Numbered from the stretch's first letter, positions 35,096-43,128 are shown. The stretch: 64,000 nt of DNA from Spirosoma oryzicola (GCF_021233055.1 NZ_CP089538.1:4170501-4234500); one strand, 5' to 3'. Numbers and translations: made by a program. Notes: generated by a model from the letters alone, not told the origin.

Positions 35096-35542
35096 ATGGC
35101 ATCGCGTTCAATCGAAGATTTGCACCCCGCTCTTGCTTATGCATTCGGTAAAGCAGAAGCACAGTACACCCTTCTTTATCCAGAAGCACCTAAACCAATT
35201 CTGACCAGCACCTACCGCTCGAATGAAGAGCAGCTCAAGCTCTACAATCAGCCCACCGACCGCAAAGACAACGACGGTGATGGCAAGATTGATGAGGCTG
35301 ATGAGAAGGTGACCAATGCAAAGCCCGGCCAGTCGGCTCACAACTTCAGCCCATCGCTGGCGTTTGATGTCGCTTTCCAGGATAAGGCAGGAAAACTTGA
35401 TTGGAGCACCCTGCACTTCCAACGCTTCGCCAAACTGGTTCTGCAGACCGTTGGCATCACCTGGGGTGGTAATTTCAAATCACTCATCGATCTGCCTCAC
35501 TTCGAGCTCACCGACTGGGCAAAACGCGCAGCCAAAAAGTAG
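35096..35542 (+). CDS. M15-family peptidase, endolysin-like, with EF-hand-type loop
   Basis: 148 residues without a signal peptide, as in classic endolysins. M15 (VanY/VanX-like) zinc ligands are visible: His82 in QSAHNF, Asp91 in LAFDV and His135 in LPHFEL. It should cleave a peptide bond in peptidoglycan stems. Residues 58-69 (DNDGDGKIDEAD) fit a 12-residue EF-hand calcium loop, inserted just before the first zinc ligand. The T5 endolysin is a known calcium-activated M15 peptidase, so similar control is plausible. It follows promoter P1 and opens the lysis cluster. Confidence 0.85.
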   Translation: MASRSIEDLHPALAYAFGKAEAQYTLLYPEAPKPILTSTYRSNEEQLKLYNQPTDRKDNDGDGKIDEADEKVTNAKPGQSAHNFSPSLAFDVAFQDKAGKLDWSTLHFQRFAKLVLQTVGITWGGNFKSLIDLPHFELTDWAKRAAKK

Positions 35543-35594
35543 CTGACTAACTAATCTCTTAGTTCAACGTAGCCGGCTAAATCAATTCCAGTCT

Positions 35595-35993
35595 ATGAAG
35601 TATCTCAACATCATTGCGCATTTTCTCCAGGGCACCTATGCCAAGTTTGGCACCAGTGCCAATCTGTTCAGAGAACTAACCGTCAGTGTGCTCACAGCGG
35701 TAGCGGTGGCCGTCCTGGTCGAACTGCTGACACCCGACACAGATTCAACTGCAGCAGAAGTGCGCGACCTGCTCAATGCGGCCATCGCCAACCAGCGTCA
35801 GGCTGATGAGATCAGAGCCAAACAGCAGGAATGGAAACTACAAGGCAAAATCGATTCACTCACTCTTGTACTAAAAAAACGCGATGAACAAGACTCTTTA
35901 CGGGCTAATGGTGGGTTTTCTACTTTGGATGCCATGCGCCAGATCAACAGCGCAATCAATAAAACCGGGCGCGGCCCGGCGAGGGGTAGATAG
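35595..35993 (+). CDS. Membrane protein with coiled coil, inner-spanin-like
   Basis: 132 residues. One membrane helix at about 30-46 (TVSVLTAVAVAVLVELL), then a long polar helix (LLNAAIANQRQADEIRAKQQEWKLQGKIDSL). The layout resembles an i-spanin (Rz-like), and the next gene starts inside it in another frame, as Rz1 does in Rz. There is no sequence motif for spanins, so the call rests on architecture and its place after the endolysin. Confidence 0.5.
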   Translation: MKYLNIIAHFLQGTYAKFGTSANLFRELTVSVLTAVAVAVLVELLTPDTDSTAAEVRDLLNAAIANQRQADEIRAKQQEWKLQGKIDSLTLVLKKRDEQDSLRANGGFSTLDAMRQINSAINKTGRGPARGR

Positions 35994-36300
35994 TGCAGCC
36001 GTTGCGGCTCAGTTTGTGGCCAACGCCAGACCCCTACTCGACAGCCTGACGGCTCTGCACTTTGCCAGGCTAAAGATTAGCTTTTTACAAGGCCAGGTCA
36101 AAGAACGCGAAAGCCAGCGCGATGACCTGGCGGGCCAGCTGAGTGAGTGCCATCAAAACACCGGCCAGCAGATCGGCCACCAGGTTGATGACAAACAGCA
36201 GATCGGCCAGCTGACGCAGCAGAAAAACAGTGGCCAGCTAAAGACCTGGCTACTAGGTGCGGCCCTGGCGTTGTCAATCTATCTGCACGTTGTCCGATGA
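35884..36300 (+). CDS. Exported coiled-coil protein overlapping the previous gene
   Basis: 138 residues, starting 110 bases before the end of the upstream gene in another frame. It has a signal-like N-terminus (MNKTLYGLMVGFLLWMPCARSTAQS), a coiled coil rich in Q (LQGQVKERESQRDDLAGQLSECHQ) and a C-terminal hydrophobic helix (TWLLGAALALSIYLHVV). The Cys before ARS is not a good lipobox, so it is not a standard Rz1 lipoprotein. Probably a lysis or spanin-type component. The overlap region codes in both frames. Confidence 0.55.
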   Translation: MNKTLYGLMVGFLLWMPCARSTAQSIKPGAARRGVDSAAVAAQFVANARPLLDSLTALHFARLKISFLQGQVKERESQRDDLAGQLSECHQNTGQQIGHQVDDKQQIGQLTQQKNSGQLKTWLLGAALALSIYLHVVR

Positions 36301-36542
36301 GCGTCACCGGCTCCTTACTCCAGGCACTCGCAGCCATTGGCATCGGCTTGCTGGTCGGGGCTGCAGTCGACTGGCTCAGGCTTCGAAGATGTCCTTTCAG
36401 TCGGTGCCTGAAGAGCGCAATTTTGGACTATGGGAAAAGTAAAGAGGACCATCAACCGCAGGACCATGTTTGCCGAGATTCACCAGGACACCCGCGAGAA
36501 CGGCAAACCACACGTCTTCAGTCTGAAGTATTGCAAGGTTGA
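36297..36542 (+). CDS. Possible small membrane protein (holin-like), uncertain
   Basis: Coupled to the upstream gene by an ATGA overlap. The first 28 residues form one membrane helix (LLQALAAIGIGLLVGAAVDWL); the remainder runs through phage promoter P2 and into the start of the next gene in another frame, and looks non-coding. It may be a small holin-like peptide or simply a chance frame. Confidence 0.35.
   Translation: MSVTGSLLQALAAIGIGLLVGAAVDWLRLRRCPFSRCLKSAILDYGKSKEDHQPQDHVCRDSPGHPRERQTTRLQSEVLQG
36391..36425 (+). promoter_or_regulatory. Phage promoter P2 (portal operon)
   Basis: GTCCTT at 36391 and CAATTTTG at 36418-36425, 27 bases start to start. The ATG at 36430 is only 4 bases after the -7 box, predicting a transcript with almost no leader. 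Confidence 0.65.
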
Positions 36543-36732
36543 TGCCACCGTTGGCGAAAAAGACCAGGTCTGCAAAAGCGTTCGCAACGCACCAGGTGCG
36601 GCCAAGTTTCGCCAGAACGTCAATCTCAACCACATTCTGCTGCTCCAGAACCTGGAGAATAACACCGTTTTTGAACTACACATTGACCTGCTGCTCGAAT
36701 ACAACGGCATGCGGATAAATCACCAGTACTGA
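36430..36732 (+). CDS. Phage protein before portal, unknown
   Basis: 100 residues, basic N-terminus (MGKVKRTINRRTMF) and a beta-rich body (HVFSLKYCKVDATVGEKDQVC, TVFELHIDLLLEYNGMRI). It starts directly at promoter P2 and ends on the portal start (one-base overlap), so it is the first gene of the portal transcript. No domain recognised. Confidence 0.65.
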   Translation: MGKVKRTINRRTMFAEIHQDTRENGKPHVFSLKYCKVDATVGEKDQVCKSVRNAPGAAKFRQNVNLNHILLLQNLENNTVFELHIDLLLEYNGMRINHQY

Positions 36733-38006
36733 TGGAGTGGATTACTGAACAAGTGGCTTTAGTCACTGGCCGAAACAAGACCGCAGCCATTCTGCAGCTG
36801 ACCGAATCAGCTGGCCGTGACCATGCCTATGGAACGGCCAGCATTTTTGGCGGCAATGGCCTGAGCCACGTACCCTGGGGCAATGCCGACAATCAGCCCA
36901 ACACGATGGGGGTGCTGATTCAAAAAAACAACCAGGTGCGCCCGCTGCTGGAGTCGAACCGCGACATGATCTACGGCACCGGCATCAGCTTTTTTAAGCG
37001 CAAATACGAGCAGAGCAAAGTGCAGCTGGAGCCCTATAGTGACAGCAAACTCGATGAATGGAAGCTAAAGACCCGGCTGGCCAACTACGCCATCGGGGCC
37101 ATCAACGAGCGGCTCACCAACGGCAACCACTTCACCCGCTTTCAGCTGGACTTGGACGGCTTGCCCCTGCTGGACATCATGGACTGCTACAGTTCGCGCA
37201 TCGACCAGAAAAGCACCAAGTTTAACAAGCAGTATCTGTTTAATCCGTATTTCGGTGATCTGAGCTACTACCGGCCCAAAGACTCCGAGCCTTTACCCGG
37301 CTTCAATTTTGCCAATCCTGAAGCCAACATTGTCAGCGTCTTTCACTCTAGAGAGCATATGTCGGGCAACCCCCACTATGCCTATCCAAGCTGGTGGGGT
37401 GCAGCCGACTGGATTGAACTAGCCAACCTGATCCCCATTTTTCACAAGAGCGGGATCACCAACGGCTATAACATCAAGTACCTGGTGCGCGTCCCCAAAG
37501 ATTACTTCGATACCGAGGGCGGCAAGTCGGTACCCGTCGACAAGATTCGCCAGCGGTGGTCTGAGTTTTCCGACAACCTATCGAACTGGATGGCAGGCAC
37601 CAAGAACGTCAACAAGTCGCTCATCTTAAAATACATGCGCGGTGAAGACGGCAAAGCACAGGATGCCATCGACGTGGTCCCGCTCAAAAATGAGATGTCG
37701 GACGATGCCTACTCGAAGGTTTGGGAGATGGCCAACGTTTCTATTGCCAATGCCGCTGGCATCCTGCCCACCCTGGGCGGGGTCAATCCAGGCAAGGGCA
37801 ATGACTCGGGCTCACAGATTAGAGTCATGGCCGAGTTTCAGCAGCATTTCAGAACGCCCGTTCACCATCAGATACTGCTGGAGCCGGTTCAGTACGGGCT
37901 CAAGATCATGGGTTACAAAGACATTGTGCCCTCTTTCTCGGGCGTTCAGATTACTACGCTTGACGTTAACCCGACCGGCTCACAGGCGGTCATCAACCAC
38001 AACTAG
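36732..38006 (+). CDS. Phage portal protein
   Basis: 424 residues, typical size for a portal. The pattern GTASIFGGNGLSHVPWGNADNQPNTMGVLIQKNNQVRPLLESNRDMIYGTGISFF near the N-terminus, the long central helices, and the C-terminal AGILPTLGGVNPGKGNDSGSQIRVMAEFQQHFRTPVHHQILLEPV fit the portal fold. The portal ring is the DNA entry channel at one capsid vertex. It is followed after 2 bases by an adaptor-like gene. Family membership is by overall pattern, so subfamily is not assigned. Confidence 0.75.
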   Translation: MEWITEQVALVTGRNKTAAILQLTESAGRDHAYGTASIFGGNGLSHVPWGNADNQPNTMGVLIQKNNQVRPLLESNRDMIYGTGISFFKRKYEQSKVQLEPYSDSKLDEWKLKTRLANYAIGAINERLTNGNHFTRFQLDLDGLPLLDIMDCYSSRIDQKSTKFNKQYLFNPYFGDLSYYRPKDSEPLPGFNFANPEANIVSVFHSREHMSGNPHYAYPSWWGAADWIELANLIPIFHKSGITNGYNIKYLVRVPKDYFDTEGGKSVPVDKIRQRWSEFSDNLSNWMAGTKNVNKSLILKYMRGEDGKAQDAIDVVPLKNEMSDDAYSKVWEMANVSIANAAGILPTLGGVNPGKGNDSGSQIRVMAEFQQHFRTPVHHQILLEPVQYGLKIMGYKDIVPSFSGVQITTLDVNPTGSQAVINHN

Positions 38007-38008
38007 CC

Positions 38009-38971
38009 ATGCTCAACCAGGAGATTTTAAAAGCGCAGCTGGGCTCGTTGCAGGCGTCGATGAAGTTTGAGCAGATTCAGGGTTTCTGTTTGCATGCCGA
38101 ACGCTGGTTCAGAGACGAGATCGGGCCAGAGCTCTTCGCTTACCTTAAAACGCTTAATGCGGCAACGGTCGACAACCGGGAACTGCTCAGGCTGACGCAT
38201 AGCTGCCTGGCCTGGTATGCCTACACGCTGGCCTTTCCGCACCAGAAATTTCGGGTGGGTGATCTGGGCATGATGAAAAACAGTGCGCAGAACACGGTGG
38301 CGGTCACCAAGTGGGAATACGTCGACACGCGCGATGCCAACCTGTCGATGCTGGATTTGTCGCTTGAATACTTCTGGCGTGAACTGGAGATTCAGAAGCC
38401 AGAAGCCTGGACAGCTTCAGCGGCCTTCAAACTGCGCAACAAGTACTTTCTGCGCTCAGCCGCTGAGCTCGGCCAGCTGCTACCGATTGCGGGCCGCAAC
38501 TACCGTTTCTTTCAGAAGCTCATCACCCACATTGAAGACGTGGAGAATGAGCAGATTCGACCGGCCCTGACGCCAGCGGTCTTTGCTGATTTGAAAAGCA
38601 AATGGCAGAACCCGCAGGCAACTTTGAGCTTTGACGAAGAAATGCTCATCAGTCTGATTCGAAAAGCCCTGGCCTACCTGGCCGTTTACCAGGCGTGGCC
38701 CTATTTGCCGCTCGACATCAACGAAGATGGCATTTCCGAAAAACGCTCCAAGAGCGGTATCAACGAAGGGGTGGCCCCTGACGGCAACCTGCGCGAACGC
38801 ATGCAACAGCAGCTAAATCTGGACGGTGAGAAGAAGCTGGCCAACGTGCGCAGTTATCTTGATGAGACGGCCACCCCGATTCTGTTTGCTTCATACTATC
38901 AGAAGTACCTGACACCAGGCACCGAGTATGAGCCGGACGATTTTACCGACAAACCTCATGTAATCCTTTAA
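38009..38971 (+). CDS. Head-tail adaptor-like virion protein (possibly DUF6712)
   Basis: 320 residues, almost all helical, with two aromatic-rich segments (FEQIQGFCLHAERWFRDEIGPELFAYL, YFWRELEIQKPEAWTASAAF). This resembles the DUF6712-type proteins beside portal genes in Bacteroidota phages, thought to be head-completion or adaptor proteins. The assignment rests on memory of that group and on position directly after portal, so it is tentative. Confidence 0.5.
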   Translation: MLNQEILKAQLGSLQASMKFEQIQGFCLHAERWFRDEIGPELFAYLKTLNAATVDNRELLRLTHSCLAWYAYTLAFPHQKFRVGDLGMMKNSAQNTVAVTKWEYVDTRDANLSMLDLSLEYFWRELEIQKPEAWTASAAFKLRNKYFLRSAAELGQLLPIAGRNYRFFQKLITHIEDVENEQIRPALTPAVFADLKSKWQNPQATLSFDEEMLISLIRKALAYLAVYQAWPYLPLDINEDGISEKRSKSGINEGVAPDGNLRERMQQQLNLDGEKKLANVRSYLDETATPILFASYYQKYLTPGTEYEPDDFTDKPHVIL

Positions 38972-38985
38972 ACAATCCATAAATC

Positions 38986-39180
38986 ATGTTACCAGCAAGC
39001 AACCCACAAGAAGACAAAGTAAGCACCGACGAAGCGGCTCAGGAAATTATGAACCACCTGAGCGAAAGCGGCTACGACCTGAGCGATAAAGTGGCCATCA
39101 GCCGGGCGTTTCGTAAGCTGCTGCGCACCGAGGGTGAAGAAGCGCAGAAGACATTGACCAACCTTTTAGACACGTTGTAA
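38986..39180 (+). CDS. Small acidic phage protein, unknown
   Basis: 64 residues, helical, charged (STDEAAQEIMNHLSESGYDLSDKVAISRAFRKLLRTEGEE). Between the adaptor and a membrane-protein gene, with 3 bases to the next start. Function unknown. Confidence 0.55.
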   Translation: MLPASNPQEDKVSTDEAAQEIMNHLSESGYDLSDKVAISRAFRKLLRTEGEEAQKTLTNLLDTL

Positions 39181-39183
39181 TTA

Positions 39184-39900
39184 ATGGATTTCAAACGCAA
39201 AAAAGCGGATGACCAGCGGGCTGCCAGTGAGCAGCCTGCTGGCAACGAGGGAAACGGATTGCCAACGGATGCTATGCTTAAACAGATGGCAGCAGCGGCC
39301 TGGTCAGCGACAGCAAACAATGATCCTGAAGCAGTCAACGAACCCGCACCAAAGTCGGTGATCACAGTAGTTGATCGAGCCACTGGCCAGGTAATCGGAG
39401 AAAGCGAACCCCTACCGATCTACGAACCAGAACCAGCACTAAAATCGGGATTCTTAGCCCGCGTACTGGCCAGCCTGGTTCGATGGCTGAACCAGTCCCG
39501 CTACCTGCTGAGCCTGTACGGTGGGCTGGCCGTTGCCTTTGTGGCTTTCTACGCCCTGGCTGATTATACCGCTTATACCACCGCTGAGCAGCGGCCTGGT
39601 CAGCTGATCTTTTCCAACACGATGACTCAGCTTTGGACGGCCTGTTTCCGGCTTGTCTTTATCCTGGGGGCCAGCCTGGCACTGCTGCGTTTGTTCTGGC
39701 CTGAGTTGTTCCGCTTTTTCAGACCCGACAACCAAAACGGGTCCAGCCTGGATGGGCCAGACATGATGACCACCATCAAACACGAGTTAACGTCCTACCA
39801 ACGGTTATGCGTCTTCTTGTTAGCCTTCTTTGGGCTCTGTCTTTTGTTTATAGCCCTGCTGCTGGTCAATCTACCGCAGACAGTAAGCGTCGGTCGGTAG
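39184..39900 (+). CDS. Phage membrane protein, unknown
   Basis: 238 residues. The N-terminal 95 residues are charged and soluble; three hydrophobic segments follow (LLSLYGGLAVAFVAFYALADY, LWTACFRLVFILGASLALL, LCVFLLAFFGLCLLFIALLLV). The gene end overlaps the next gene by 94 bases in another frame. It may act with the exported wall enzyme that follows, but no family is recognised. Confidence 0.6.
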   Translation: MDFKRKKADDQRAASEQPAGNEGNGLPTDAMLKQMAAAAWSATANNDPEAVNEPAPKSVITVVDRATGQVIGESEPLPIYEPEPALKSGFLARVLASLVRWLNQSRYLLSLYGGLAVAFVAFYALADYTAYTTAEQRPGQLIFSNTMTQLWTACFRLVFILGASLALLRLFWPELFRFFRPDNQNGSSLDGPDMMTTIKHELTSYQRLCVFLLAFFGLCLLFIALLLVNLPQTVSVGR

Positions 39901-40370
39901 TCGACCAGCGCAAAGCCGTCACCCAGGCTGCAGTTCGCTACGTGGGTGTTAAGGAAGAGGGCCAGAACCGGGGGCCAGTCTACACCCTGTTTATGAAGCC
40001 TTATGGCTACGGACCCGGCACGATGTATTGCGGGCTGTTCTGCCATCACGTCTTTGTTACGGCCAGCGTCAAACACGGGGTCAAAGGGCCAGCCATTGCC
40101 GCCAACTGGTCACTACCCGCCAGCGTCATCGTCTGGCGCAACAACCGGCCCATAAACGGGCGGGTGCCGCTGGCGGGTGATCTGGCCTTGTTTCGCTTTA
40201 AAAGCAAGCGCATCAATCACGTCGAAGTAATTGTCAACTGGCCGAGCAATGAAAACTACTGCTGGGTGATCGGGGGCAACACCTCCAACCCCAACGGATC
40301 GGGTGAAGGCGTCTTTTTGAAGCAGCGACTAAAAAGCGAAATGATCGTTGTCAGCCGCATCACTTTTTAA
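39807..40370 (+). CDS. Exported CHAP/NlpC-P60-like peptidoglycan hydrolase
   Basis: 187 residues with a signal peptide (MRLLVSLLWALSFVYSPAAG). The catalytic pattern is a Cys-His pair: Cys75 in GTMYCGLFC and the His in RINHVEVIV, followed by GGNTSNPNGSGEGVF, the usual ending of phage CHAP-type amidases. It should hydrolyse peptidoglycan from the periplasm. The first 94 bases lie inside the upstream membrane gene. It is a second wall-degrading enzyme next to the M15 and glucosaminidase genes. Confidence 0.78.
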   Translation: MRLLVSLLWALSFVYSPAAGQSTADSKRRSVVDQRKAVTQAAVRYVGVKEEGQNRGPVYTLFMKPYGYGPGTMYCGLFCHHVFVTASVKHGVKGPAIAANWSLPASVIVWRNNRPINGRVPLAGDLALFRFKSKRINHVEVIVNWPSNENYCWVIGGNTSNPNGSGEGVFLKQRLKSEMIVVSRITF

Positions 40371-40380
40371 ACCGTAACGT

Positions 40381-40815
40381 ATGAAACAACCCATTCACCT
40401 TTATGTGCTGGCGGGCCTGCTGGTGGGCCTGCTGGCTCTGGTGGCCGCTCGGCCCTGGGGCCAGCTTAATGATGCCGTTGGCATTGAGTCGGTAGCCGAT
40501 TCGATTCGGGCCGACACGCTCTCACGGGCCGAAACCGATAGCCTGATTATCGATACGGAAGCGGTAACGATGACCTTACCCAACGCCATCAGCGACAGTC
40601 TGAGCTACAGCTTTGAAGCCCGTAAAAAGAAAAAAGCCTATCTGGAGGAACAGAACGCCCTGCTGCAAAAGGAAAACCAGCAGCTTGAAACCAAGCTCAA
40701 CAAAAAGCGGCAATCACTGATGCAGAATCTGGTGTCACTCCAGGAGGTTGAGCAGCTGCTGGTCAAGCAGAACGGCTCAGCCAGTAAAATCGTGACCAGT
40801 CCCGAAAACCCCTGA
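40381..40815 (+). CDS. Membrane-anchored coiled-coil protein
   Basis: 144 residues. One N-terminal membrane helix (LYVLAGLLVGLLALVAARPW), then a polar segment and a coiled coil (KKKAYLEEQNALLQKENQQLETKLNKKRQSLMQNL). The architecture again suits a spanin-type protein crossing the periplasm. It lies between two wall hydrolases. No sequence family recognised. Confidence 0.55.
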   Translation: MKQPIHLYVLAGLLVGLLALVAARPWGQLNDAVGIESVADSIRADTLSRAETDSLIIDTEAVTMTLPNAISDSLSYSFEARKKKKAYLEEQNALLQKENQQLETKLNKKRQSLMQNLVSLQEVEQLLVKQNGSASKIVTSPENP

Positions 40816-40877
40816 CGGCCCCAACGAAGAGCAGGCGGGCTGAGCGATTAGTCCGACGTTGGGGCGATCCTGTTCGA

Positions 40878-41225
40878 ATGATCACCGAGACCGAGCTGCT
40901 TTACCCTGAAACAGCGGTCGCCATTGCAGTGCTGGAGACGGGAAACTTTAGCTCACGGCACATGATGAAAACCCACAACTGGTTTGGATTCCGACGCAAC
41001 AGCCGGGGCTATCAAAAGTGCGTTCGCAAGGGCTACGGTGAGTATGCCAGCGCACAAATGATGATGGCCGATTACCAGGCTTGGGAATACGACATTTGCA
41101 CCAAAAATGGCCTGACCGATGAGCGGGCGTTCCGTCGATGGATTGTCAAGCACTACGCTGAAGACCCGGCATATAGTACCAAGCTGAGCACCTCACTGGC
41201 CGAAGTAAATCGCACCTGGCGATAA
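40878..41225 (+). CDS. Glucosaminidase-family wall hydrolase
   Basis: 115 residues matching the glucosaminidase fold: ETAVAIAVLETGNFSSRHMMKTHNWFGFRR with the catalytic Glu in LETG, YASAQMMMADYQAWEYDI, and AFRRWIVKHYAEDPAYSTKL. It should cut glycan strands. The frame is open with protein-like content (RAERLVRRWGDPVR) for about 28 codons upstream without ATG, GTG or TTG, so the true protein may be longer, from an unusual start or a start lost by mutation. A terminator follows 3 bases after the stop region. Confidence 0.8.
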   Translation: MITETELLYPETAVAIAVLETGNFSSRHMMKTHNWFGFRRNSRGYQKCVRKGYGEYASAQMMMADYQAWEYDICTKNGLTDERAFRRWIVKHYAEDPAYSTKLSTSLAEVNRTWR

Positions 41226-41230
41226 TAGAA

Positions 41231-41256
41231 AACCGTCCTTTAGGGGGCGGTTTTTT
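41231..41256 (+). terminator. Terminator after the glucosaminidase gene
   Basis: AACCGTCC (41231-41238) pairs with GGGCGGTT (41245-41252, including one G-T pair), followed by T to 41256. Confidence 0.8.
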
Positions 41257-41306
41257 GGTTTGTACTTGCTCACCATTTCACAAACCAAACACAAACTCTA
41301 TTTCTC

Positions 41307-41576
41307 ATGTCAAACCTGCAAGACGAGCTCAGCCTGACCGAGCGGCTGACGGCTCCCACGCCCAAACTCTTTCAGAAGATTCGCAACGGTGGCATCATCC
41401 TGGCCACGTTCGCAGCGGCCATCCTGAGCCTGGAGGCCAAAGGGGTGATCGTACCAAGCGGCATCGAAATGGTAGCCAGTGGCATTGCTACCGTCGCGGG
41501 CATCATTGGTGCCCTGGTGGCACAGTTCACCGTCAATCTGCCTGAGTACGAAATTAAGAAAGCTCTCAATTCCTAA
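41307..41576 (+). CDS. Holin-like two-helix membrane protein
   Basis: 89 residues with two hydrophobic segments (IILATFAAAILSLEA and MVASGIATVAGIIGALVAQFTV), a polar N-terminus and charged C-terminus. This fits a class II holin, which would form the membrane lesion that releases or activates lysis enzymes. It follows the wall-hydrolase group and ends on the start of the next gene (one-base overlap). Confidence 0.6.
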   Translation: MSNLQDELSLTERLTAPTPKLFQKIRNGGIILATFAAAILSLEAKGVIVPSGIEMVASGIATVAGIIGALVAQFTVNLPEYEIKKALNS

Positions 41577-42445
41577 TGCGCATCATCACCTTAGATGGCA
41601 TTGATTACGAGCTACCCGAAGCCTGGGACGAGGTAAACCAAGAACGACTACCTAATCTGATCGAGCTGGTTTACCTCACCCCGGAGTCGGGTCAAATGCA
41701 TCATGCTCTCATTCAGCTGGCTCTCAACATTCGCCCGCGCGTTTGGAAGAAGCTCCACAAAACCCATTTTTCACCCGATCTGCCCGACTCGGTACGCTAT
41801 GCGAATGCCGAAGTACTCGGCCAGCTGGTGGCCTGGCTGTCGTGGATGTGGCTCAAGCCGATGAACAAGCCACCCTTTGCGCAGCTGCAGGTTGATGGCC
41901 ATGCTTGGCTGCTGGCTGAGCCTGACTTTATGTCGATGTCATACGGTGAGCTCACTGATTTGTACATTCACCTGCAGGCGTTCGTTGAGCAGCTGGTGCC
42001 GGGTGAAGAGCGGCTCAATTACCTGGTGGCAACCGCTTGCCGACCCCGACCGAAACGGGGTTACACCCTGCAGCCTGGCTGGAACGGTGACCACCGCGAA
42101 GAGTACAACGAGTTTCTGGTGCGGGAGCGGGTGAAGCTGGCCGCTAAAATCGATTACCGTGACCGGCTGGCCGTCATGCTGTACGTGGCCGCTACCATCA
42201 AGAACCTGATGAACCGTTACGCGCTCTTTGAGAGCGAATCGACGAGCACCGCTTCAGATGCCCTGCCTGAAGCCTACTCAGGTCAGAGCTTTATCAAGAA
42301 CGCGCACCTGCTGGCCGAAAAAGGTATTTTCGGCAACCTCAAACAAACGCAGCAGGCCAACGTGCACGAAGTACTGCTTTTCCTGGAAGAACACCGCAAT
42401 GATTTACTCAAACAGCAAGCCGATGCAAACAAAGACAGCGACTAA
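41576..42445 (+). CDS. Phage protein, unknown (tail-assembly region)
   Basis: 289 residues, soluble, helical with many W and L (NVHEVLLFLEEHRNDLL at the C-terminus, LGQLVAWLSWMWLKPMNKPPF at about 82). No recognised domain. Its end overlaps the next gene by 23 bases. Position between the holin-like gene and tail proteins would suit a tail assembly chaperone, but I see no slippery site in the overlap. Confidence 0.6.
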   Translation: MRIITLDGIDYELPEAWDEVNQERLPNLIELVYLTPESGQMHHALIQLALNIRPRVWKKLHKTHFSPDLPDSVRYANAEVLGQLVAWLSWMWLKPMNKPPFAQLQVDGHAWLLAEPDFMSMSYGELTDLYIHLQAFVEQLVPGEERLNYLVATACRPRPKRGYTLQPGWNGDHREEYNEFLVRERVKLAAKIDYRDRLAVMLYVAATIKNLMNRYALFESESTSTASDALPEAYSGQSFIKNAHLLAEKGIFGNLKQTQQANVHEVLLFLEEHRNDLLKQQADANKDSD

Positions 42446-42905
42446 TATTTTTTGGCAGTACTTTAGAAGCGTATCAGAGAACACTGAGAATGTGCTCAGC
42501 GTCAGCCAGAGCAACGGGGAACGCATGGAGCGGCTGCTTGCGGCATCGGTCAACGAGCCGATTTACCCGGCTGTGTTTGCCATGCGGCCCAAATACAAAC
42601 CCTTCGACAACGGGGCTGACCAGTACTCTATTTTCTTTGAGGCCGTCTTTTACGTCTTTTGCCAGAGCGAACAAGGCAACCAGGAAAGTGAAGACATGGC
42701 ATTTGACCAGGCTGAAGCCATCTCGCTGGCCATCCTGCAGCAGTTCAAGCTCGACCATCAGACCACCGAGGGGGTTGACTTTGATTACAACACCGCACAC
42801 TTGGAGCCCGTCACCATGATGACGCTCGATTCAACCGCGGGCTACGAAGTAAAACTCAAAATCGGACTGGTCGCTAATGACCTGTTTCGAAACGATAACC
42901 GATAA
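42423..42905 (+). CDS. Phage virion-region protein, unknown
   Basis: 160 residues from the ATG at 42423. The frame is open for 65 codons upstream, but that part is an arginine/serine-rich antiframe of the previous gene. The body is acidic alpha/beta (PIYPAVFAMRPKYKPFDNGADQYSIFFEAVFYVF). Size and position would fit a tail-terminator or joining protein; no motif proves it. Confidence 0.6.
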   Translation: MQTKTATNIFWQYFRSVSENTENVLSVSQSNGERMERLLAASVNEPIYPAVFAMRPKYKPFDNGADQYSIFFEAVFYVFCQSEQGNQESEDMAFDQAEAISLAILQQFKLDHQTTEGVDFDYNTAHLEPVTMMTLDSTAGYEVKLKIGLVANDLFRNDNR

Positions 42906-42910
42906 CCTGT

Positions 42911-43126
42911 ATGCTGCGCAAAAAACTACTCTTCTGGCTTACCTGGCTGCTACTGGGGCCGCTGGCCATGCTGTATTTCTGTTTCATGGCACTGTTCACG
43001 GGCCGCTTTCGCTCGATTGGCTTAAAAACAAGCCTGGTACGTCAACAGGTTTGGCAGAAGCATGTGCTGGAGAAACCCGTCAAGCGACTCACCGTCGACC
43101 GTTACGGCAAAAAGCGTTTCTCGTAG
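42911..43126 (+). CDS. Small membrane protein, unknown
   Basis: 71 residues. The first 30 residues form a membrane segment (LLFWLTWLLLGPLAMLYFCFMALF), followed by a basic tail (VRQQVWQKHVLEKPVKRL). It starts 5 bases after the previous stop. An overlapping frame at 42877 is less plausible. Function unknown. Confidence 0.5.
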   Translation: MLRKKLLFWLTWLLLGPLAMLYFCFMALFTGRFRSIGLKTSLVRQQVWQKHVLEKPVKRLTVDRYGKKRFS

Positions 43127-43128
43127 CT

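Noticed and set aside
41235..41269. GTCCTT at 41235 as an eighth phage promoter
   Set aside because: The box is part of a terminator stem and the sequence 27 bases further (GTACTTGC) lacks the conserved A and G positions.
42228..42422. N-terminal extension of the 160-residue gene upstream to 42228, or programmed frameshift with the 289-residue gene
   Set aside because: The extension is Arg/Ser/Thr-rich antiframe sequence, and there is no slippery heptamer in the overlap.
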